NCBI GenBank assembly: GCA_018667995.1
Contig: JABIQT010000621.1
Span: 1-9,010 of the forward strand
Origin: Candidatus Latescibacterota bacterium
GTDB lineage: Bacteria > JAAXHH01 > JABIQT01
Direction: 5' to 3'
DNA length: 9,010 bases
The notes below the pieces were generated by a model. The model saw only the letters and a list, made by a program, of their open reading frames with translations, was not told the origin of the DNA and did no database searches. Both the position numbers and the translations under genes were made by a program. Numbering within the stretch: the first letter of the stretch is position 1; each line of letters opens with the position of its first letter. This document shows, piece after piece, positions 5,328 to 9,010 of this stretch.

Positions 5328-6665
5328 CTAAGGCTTGGGTGCTTCCTTATCATCATCATTCGGCGTGGGGTCCGGATCCTGATCGTCTGACGAGTCGTCT
5401 CTGTCCTCAGTGGTGGCTGCGTCATCAGAATTGGACTCCCCGCCACGAATCTCTTCGTCCTCCGAATCATCCGACGTCGGGTCCGCTTGCTGATCATCTG
5501 ACGAGTCGTCTTTGTTCTCAGTGGCTGCGTCATCGGAATCGGACTCCTCGCCGTTCGCTCCACCACGAATATCCTGGTCCTCAGATTTCTGCCCGTCGGT
5601 GGCCCCATCGGACTGTTCGGCTTCCCTGGTATCAGTGTTTTCCGCTTTCCCTGGTTCTTGAGGATCATCAGTTTGTGGTTCTTCTGATCCTGAGTCGTCG
5701 GATTTCTTTTGATCCTCATCGTCGCTGTCTATGGAGGGGCCAGGATCGCTATTGGCCATTTCATCGGCATACTCGAAAATGTATTCGTCATCGTCCCAGT
5801 GATCCTCACCCATGTAACCGCGCCCGGACTGTGTATAGTCGGGCAGGGGTCTTGCAATGGTGGGGCTGTCAGGGGGTTCCGGGGAGAGCGCGTCCTCTAC
5901 GTCTGCATCCTCATCCTCGGTTACCTCATCTTCACGGCCACGCGCAATCATCCACGACACAAAGACGCTGACGACGTACAGCACTAGAAGTGGTATGGCA
6001 ACAATGATCTGGGTCAGCGGATCGCCAGTGGGCGTTATTACCGCAGCAAGAACGAATATAATAACCATGGCGTATCGCCAGCTATCCTTCAGCAGTGTCG
6101 GGGACAGGACACGGATCCAGGTCAGAAAAGCAACCAGAATCGGCATCTGAAAAACCGCACCCATGACCAGGATCATTTTAATGACCATGGACATGTACAT
6201 ACTGATATCCCATTGGGCCTTCACATCCGATACTCCTGACCCGACATACAGCATAAAATTGATCAGTATCGGGATCAGAATGTAGTGCGCAAAGGCGCTG
6301 CCCAGCAGGAAGAGAATCGTCGAAAAGAAAATCACATGGGGAACATATTTTCGTTCGGTGGCCAACAAGCCGGGCGACACAAAATGCCAGATCTGGTACA
6401 GTAGCACAGGGAGAGCGATGATCAATCCACATCCCAGAGAGATGTAGATCATGATCATGAACATGCCTGAGGGTTTTATGAACTGGAGTTCAAGAACTTC
6501 GTACGGTTTTGTGGGGAGGATTAAGAATTCAATGATGTCCGAAGAAAATACGAAGCAAACCACCATCCCTAAAAGAACGGCGATCACCGATTTTAAAATT
6601 GCCCATCGGAGTTCTTCGAGATGGTCGAAGAACGACATTTCCTGGATTCGTTTCTCGACTGACAT
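5328..6665 (-). CDS. tatC: Sec-independent (Tat) protein translocase subunit TatC with long acidic C-terminal tail
   Basis: A 445-residue protein. Residues 1-243 are a full TatC core with six membrane segments: the N-terminal FFDHLEELRWAI motif, FVSPGLLATERKY in the first cytoplasmic loop (equivalent to the signal-peptide-binding region with its conserved Glu), LFLLGSAFAHYILIP and ITPTGDPLTQ. TatC binds the twin-arginine signal peptide and, with TatA/TatB, exports folded proteins across the inner membrane. E. coli TatC has about 258 residues, so the roughly 200 extra residues here are unusual. The tail is strongly acidic (about 75 Asp/Glu by eye), poor in hydrophobic residues, has a DHWDDDEYIFEYADE patch near 288-302, and ends in two imperfect repeats (about 361-396 and 401-433). 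With six membrane spans it should be cytoplasmic. No tatA or tatB is in the window. The ATG at 6665 is preceded by AGGA at a rather long spacing. Confidence 0.96.
   Translation of the reverse strand: MSVEKRIQEMSFFDHLEELRWAILKSVIAVLLGMVVCFVFSSDIIEFLILPTKPYEVLELQFIKPSGMFMIMIYISLGCGLIIALPVLLYQIWHFVSPGLLATERKYVPHVIFFSTILFLLGSAFAHYILIPILINFMLYVGSGVSDVKAQWDISMYMSMVIKMILVMGAVFQMPILVAFLTWIRVLSPTLLKDSWRYAMVIIFVLAAVITPTGDPLTQIIVAIPLLVLYVVSVFVSWMIARGREDEVTEDEDADVEDALSPEPPDSPTIARPLPDYTQSGRGYMGEDHWDDDEYIFEYADEMANSDPGPSIDSDDEDQKKSDDSGSEEPQTDDPQEPGKAENTDTREAEQSDGATDGQKSEDQDIRGGANGEESDSDDAATENKDDSSDDQQADPTSDDSEDEEIRGGESNSDDAATTEDRDDSSDDQDPDPTPNDDDKEAPKP
5368..5465. repeat. Tandem repeat copy A in the tatC tail
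   Basis: This copy matches 5479-5585 with an offset of 111 bp at its left end and 120 bp at its right end, differing by a 3-bp and a 12-bp in-frame indel. It encodes residues about 401-433, containing EEIRGGES and SDDAATTEDRDDSSDDQ. Confidence 0.8.
5479..5585. repeat. Tandem repeat copy B in the tatC tail
   Basis: This is the partner of 5368-5465. It encodes residues about 361-396, containing QDIRGGANGEES and SDDAATENKDDSSDDQ. Both indels keep the frame, so the duplication has been maintained as coding sequence. Confidence 0.8.
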
Positions 6666-6720
6666 TTAAAAGGAATTCCTGCCGTTTGAAGAGGTTTCGC
6701 TGGCCATTCGTAGACGGAGC

Positions 6721-6750
6721 TATATACCATATGCTCCTTCCGGTTGTCAA
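6721..6750 (-). promoter_or_regulatory. Sigma70-like promoter for tatC
   Basis: On the minus strand, TTGACA (6750-6745) and TATATA (6726-6721) are separated by 18 bp. A start a few bases further on would give a leader of about 45-50 nt before the tatC ATG. The -35 overlaps the left arm of the inverted repeat. It matches the general bacterial consensus, not the TTTG/TAnnTTTG consensus of Bacteroidia. Confidence 0.6.
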
Positions 6751-6788
6751 GCATAAAACCAGCCGTTGTCGGGGCGTTTATGCTTGAC
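6746..6788. repeat. Perfect 12-bp inverted repeat at the divergent promoters
   Basis: GTCAAGCATAAA (6746-6757) and TTTATGCTTGAC (6777-6788) are exact reverse complements separated by 19 nt. The arm-centre to arm-centre distance is 31 bp, about three helical turns, so two dimers of a regulator could bind the same face, or a looped protein pair could do so. The outer end of each arm is TTGAC, the -35 core of an outward promoter. It lies upstream of both predicted start sites, so an attenuator or terminator role is unlikely. Confidence 0.75.
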
Positions 6789-6812
6789 GAAACTCTGGTT
6801 CAGACATACGTT
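6784..6812 (+). promoter_or_regulatory. Possible promoter for the GHMP kinase operon
   Basis: TTGACG (6784-6789) lies in the right arm of the inverted repeat. With 17-bp spacing the -10 would be TACGTT (6807-6812), only half matching TATAAT, so the promoter is weak or needs an activator. A better A/T hexamer, TAAAAT at 6812, is spaced 22 bp away, which is too far. Confidence 0.35.
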
Positions 6813-6887
6813 AAAATGTTCTCAAACAGGCCAATGAACAAAAGATAGCTGTCCTCACAATTAGTCATCGATCAGCCCAACTAAAGT

Positions 6888-7967
6888 ATGCCCTCTCCCC
6901 AATCCCTTTCTGTATCAGCTCCAGGCCGTATGTGCCTCTTCGGCGACCATCAGGACTTTCTGGGACTTGCTGTAATCGCCGCAGCTATGGACAGGCGTAT
7001 TCGGATAACCGGCAAGGTGCGTAATGTGCCGGGCTTCGAAATATCTCTACCGGATGTGGGCGCTCACGATTCTTTCGATCCCAATCTGGAGTTACCTTAC
7101 CGCGCACCTCGGGACTATCTGCGGTCCGTTCCCAACGTACTGTCTCGGCTGGGCCTACGCTGGCCACACGGCTATGAATGCTCCTTTCGGGGAAACATTC
7201 CAATAAATGCCGGATGCTCGAGTTCGTCTGCAATGGTAATTGCATGGACAAGGTTTCTAATGGCTGCTGCGGATCCGGAGACCGTACCCGATCCAGCTGA
7301 GGTGGCCAGAATCGGACACGAGGCCGAGGTCCTGGAGTTCAGTGAGCCAGGCGGGATGATGGACCACTACACATCCAGCCTGGGAAAGCTCGTCTACATC
7401 GATTGTGGTCCCATGATCAAGGCGGAGCCAATTGGGGCAGATCTTGGTGGTTTCGTCCTGGGTGACTCTCTTGAGCCTAAGGATACCATGGGAGTATTGC
7501 GACAATCGAAGGAAGATGCCCTGCTGGGATTGCGCTTGATGGAGGAAAAGGTCCCGGGGTTTCGGTTTCGTACGACCCCGCTCAATGACGTTGAGGCGGT
7601 ATTGTCTGAGCTTCCCGATCGTGCCGCCAAAAAAGTATATGCGAATCTCGTAAATTGGAACGTGACTGAAAAGGCCAGAATAGTGCTATCGGCCCCAGAC
7701 ATCGATGGACCACGGCTTGGAAATCTGATGGATCGGCACCATGAAATGCTGCGTGACGGGATCGGTGTATCCACGCCTAAAATAGATGCTATGGTGGCCG
7801 CAGCTAAGGAGGCCGGCGCTCTCGGCGCTAAGGTAAATGGGTCCGGTGGTGGCGGATGCATGATAGCATATGCGCCTGGCTGCCAAGAGTCCGTCGTTGA
7901 GGCTATTGACCGTGCCGGGGGCAAGGCGAGTAGCGTTATAGTGGATGACGGAGTCAGGCTGGAATGA
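6888..7967 (+). CDS. GHMP-family sugar kinase, galactokinase-like
   Basis: A 359-residue cytoplasmic kinase. All three GHMP motifs are visible: APGRMCLFGDHQDFLG (11-26), matching the galactokinase signature around GEHTDYNGG with Asp in place of Glu; IPINAGCSSSSA (104-115), the phosphate-binding loop; and KVNGSGGGGC (315-324). GGMMDHYTSSLG (155-166) matches the galactokinase GIMDQ region, making D159 the probable catalytic base. These features point to phosphorylation of the anomeric C1 hydroxyl of a sugar. The partner gene, a nucleotidyltransferase overlapping by ATGA, would use the sugar 1-phosphate. Known pairs of this type make GDP-fucose, UDP-sugars or GDP-heptose, but the typical HddA start motif is absent and the sugar cannot be named. 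The ATG at 6888 places the first motif at the usual distance from the N-terminus; no Shine-Dalgarno is seen. Confidence 0.9.
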   Translation: MPSPQSLSVSAPGRMCLFGDHQDFLGLAVIAAAMDRRIRITGKVRNVPGFEISLPDVGAHDSFDPNLELPYRAPRDYLRSVPNVLSRLGLRWPHGYECSFRGNIPINAGCSSSSAMVIAWTRFLMAAADPETVPDPAEVARIGHEAEVLEFSEPGGMMDHYTSSLGKLVYIDCGPMIKAEPIGADLGGFVLGDSLEPKDTMGVLRQSKEDALLGLRLMEEKVPGFRFRTTPLNDVEAVLSELPDRAAKKVYANLVNWNVTEKARIVLSAPDIDGPRLGNLMDRHHEMLRDGIGVSTPKIDAMVAAAKEAGALGAKVNGSGGGGCMIAYAPGCQESVVEAIDRAGGKASSVIVDDGVRLE

Positions 7968-9010
7968 CGAAACCTTCCCTAAGAAAGGGCGTAATCCTTG
8001 CTGCTGGATATGGCACCCGCATGGCCGCTCTCACCCAGGTTGTACCAAAGCCCCTGTTACCCATCGTCAACGTTCCTACGCTTGAGCGCATTCTTCTTGC
8101 CTTCCGGTCAGCGGGCATCAGCGAGGCACTAATCATTACAGGCTATCGAGCGGATGCCGTCGAGGCTTATTGTGGTAGTGGATCCCAATGGGGTATGACC
8201 GTCGTCTATGAGCCTCAAACGGCCGTTAGTGGCACGGGTAGTGCAACTGCCATGGCGCGGGAATTCGCAGGCAATGATCCATTCATGCTTACTTACGGCG
8301 ATATTCTGCTCAACGCCAAGGAATACCAGGCTGTTGCAGATCTATTTGGAGACGCTCGATGTGGAGCGGCGTCCGCTTTGAATCGTCTTGATGATGTCTC
8401 AGCTGGGTCCGCAAACTATCTGAAAGGTAATCGTATCGTTCAGATCATAGAGAAACCCCCTGCTGGGACCTCCTCAACGAACCTGAACAGCGCTGGTGTT
8501 TTTGCCTTCTCTCCGGAAATCTTTGATGCGATCGGTCGAACGCCAGTTTCCATTCGCGGAGAATATGAACTGACCGAAGCCGTGCAGACCTTGATTTCTG
8601 ACGGCCTCGATGTACGGGGCCATGCAATAGCAGGCGTGCAGCACGACATTGGCACCCCCGAGGCTTATGTAGCCACAAATTCCGCCCTCATTGACTGTTT
8701 TGGATCAGTACGCTCCGGCGAAACATCCGCGGACAATTTCGCCGCGCCGGGGGTGGATTTGAAGTCGCCTGTTGCTATAGCGGCCCAATGTGAGATTGAG
8801 CGATCACACCTGGGTCCGAACGTGTGCATTGGTGAGGGGGCGCGCATCGGGCATAGTGTCTCCATTCAGAATAGTGTGATTATGCCAGGCGCGGATATCG
8901 GTGATGGAGCCTCAGTGTCCTATGCCATAGTAGGACGCAATGCTTGCGTGTCGAATCGTGCTCGCCTTCACGGAAGTGCAAATGCCGTTCTGGTGGTCGG
9001 CGACAACGCA
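7964..9010 (+). CDS. Sugar-1-phosphate nucleotidyltransferase with left-handed beta-helix tail (partial, runs off the window)
   Basis: The frame is open for 349 codons from ATG 7964, which overlaps the kinase stop as ATGA, to the window edge. The N-terminal Rossmann-like domain has GVILAAGYGTRM (9-20) and PKPLLPI (28-34), the nucleotide-binding signature with K29. LTYGDI gives D113 and HDIGTPEAY gives D228, the two expected metal-binding aspartates. IRGEYELTEAV near 200 and VQIIEKP near 160 also fit the family. From about residue 275 hexapeptide repeats (SHLGPNVCIGEGARIGHSVSI, then NSVIMPGADIGDG and YAIVGRN, read with one-residue breaks) indicate a left-handed beta-helix as in GlmU, GlgC or archaeal mannose-1-phosphate guanylyltransferases. 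The reaction is sugar 1-phosphate plus NTP to NDP-sugar plus pyrophosphate. The base and sugar specificity are not evident. The overlap predicts translational coupling with the kinase. Confidence 0.93.
   Translation, partial: MTKPSLRKGVILAAGYGTRMAALTQVVPKPLLPIVNVPTLERILLAFRSAGISEALIITGYRADAVEAYCGSGSQWGMTVVYEPQTAVSGTGSATAMAREFAGNDPFMLTYGDILLNAKEYQAVADLFGDARCGAASALNRLDDVSAGSANYLKGNRIVQIIEKPPAGTSSTNLNSAGVFAFSPEIFDAIGRTPVSIRGEYELTEAVQTLISDGLDVRGHAIAGVQHDIGTPEAYVATNSALIDCFGSVRSGETSADNFAAPGVDLKSPVAIAAQCEIERSHLGPNVCIGEGARIGHSVSIQNSVIMPGADIGDGASVSYAIVGRNACVSNRARLHGSANAVLVVGDNA

Larger units (their letters stand above)
6666..6887. other. Divergent intergenic region between tatC and the GHMP kinase gene
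   Basis: A 222-bp non-coding region that must supply both divergent units. It carries a perfect 12-bp inverted repeat and promoter-like elements on both strands, given separately. About 70 bp before the kinase ATG is A/T-leaning with no clear Shine-Dalgarno, and I see nothing further in it. Confidence 0.8.

Noticed and set aside
5368-5585. Tandem repeats in the tatC tail considered as a CRISPR-like array
   Set aside because: There are only two long, imperfect, directly adjoining units with in-frame indels and no spacer structure; they are coding repeats.
5255-5719. 154-codon Arg/Thr-rich open frame on the minus strand overlapping the tatC tail
   Set aside because: It is a frame-shifted reading of the same repeats; the tatC frame is continuous with the conserved membrane core.
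5288-5971. 227-codon open frame on the plus strand opposite the tatC tail
   Set aside because: It arises from the Asp/Ser/Glu codon repetition of the acidic tail; its product is His/Arg/Pro-rich low complexity with no start signal.
6746-6788. Inverted repeat read as an intrinsic terminator
   Set aside because: It lies between divergent genes and upstream of both predicted start sites, and no T tract follows either arm.
7394-7924. 176-codon open frame on the minus strand opposite the kinase
   Set aside because: It is a shadow of the kinase gene; no family resemblance and the kinase motifs are unambiguous.

Overview
The window looks like bacterial chromosome from the FCB superphylum (Bacteroidota-related lineages such as Rhodothermota, Balneolota, Ignavibacteria or candidate relatives). 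The main clue is the truncated first gene, which ends in an NPFNP-type type IX secretion C-terminal domain, a hallmark of that group. Some starts have good Shine-Dalgarno sequences (AGGAGG before the metallo-hydrolase gene) and the best promoter is sigma70-like. Both argue against a typical Bacteroidia genome. GC content looks intermediate and even across the window. I see no mobile element, CRISPR array or phage signature. The lineage assignment is an inference.

Layout. (1) Plus strand, 1-1262: the 3' end of a secreted or cell-surface protein gene, then a metallo-beta-lactamase-fold hydrolase gene 21 nt downstream. The last eight codons and the stop of the hydrolase gene lie inside a tRNA-Gln(TTG) gene on the opposite strand. 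(2) Minus strand, 6665 down to 1238: tatC with a long acidic tail, then after a 188-nt gap a TPR-rich lytic transglycosylase, a small zinc-ribbon protein, a small outer-membrane beta-barrel protein, a small putative lipoprotein, and finally tRNA-Gln 7 nt beyond the lipoprotein stop. The last five are closely spaced and may share a transcript. (3) Plus strand, 6888-9010 (open at the end): a galactokinase-like GHMP kinase gene overlapping by ATGA a sugar nucleotidyltransferase gene with a left-handed beta-helix tail. This pair probably makes a sugar 1-phosphate and then an NDP-sugar, with the sugar unknown.

The 222-bp divergent region between tatC and the kinase holds the most striking non-coding signal. 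It is a perfect 12-bp inverted repeat (6746-6757 and 6777-6788) whose outer ends carry TTGAC on both strands. On the tatC side this is the -35 of a good sigma70-like promoter; on the kinase side it is a TTGACG with only a weak -10. It looks like a shared regulatory site.

Functionally the window is mostly cell-envelope biology: Tat export, peptidoglycan cleavage, small envelope proteins, a type IX-secreted protein and activated-sugar synthesis. Nothing here is clearly a new defence or mobile system. The best leads are the acidic, internally duplicated TatC tail, the symmetrical divergent promoter, the tRNA/hydrolase overlap and the unassigned kinase-nucleotidyltransferase pair.
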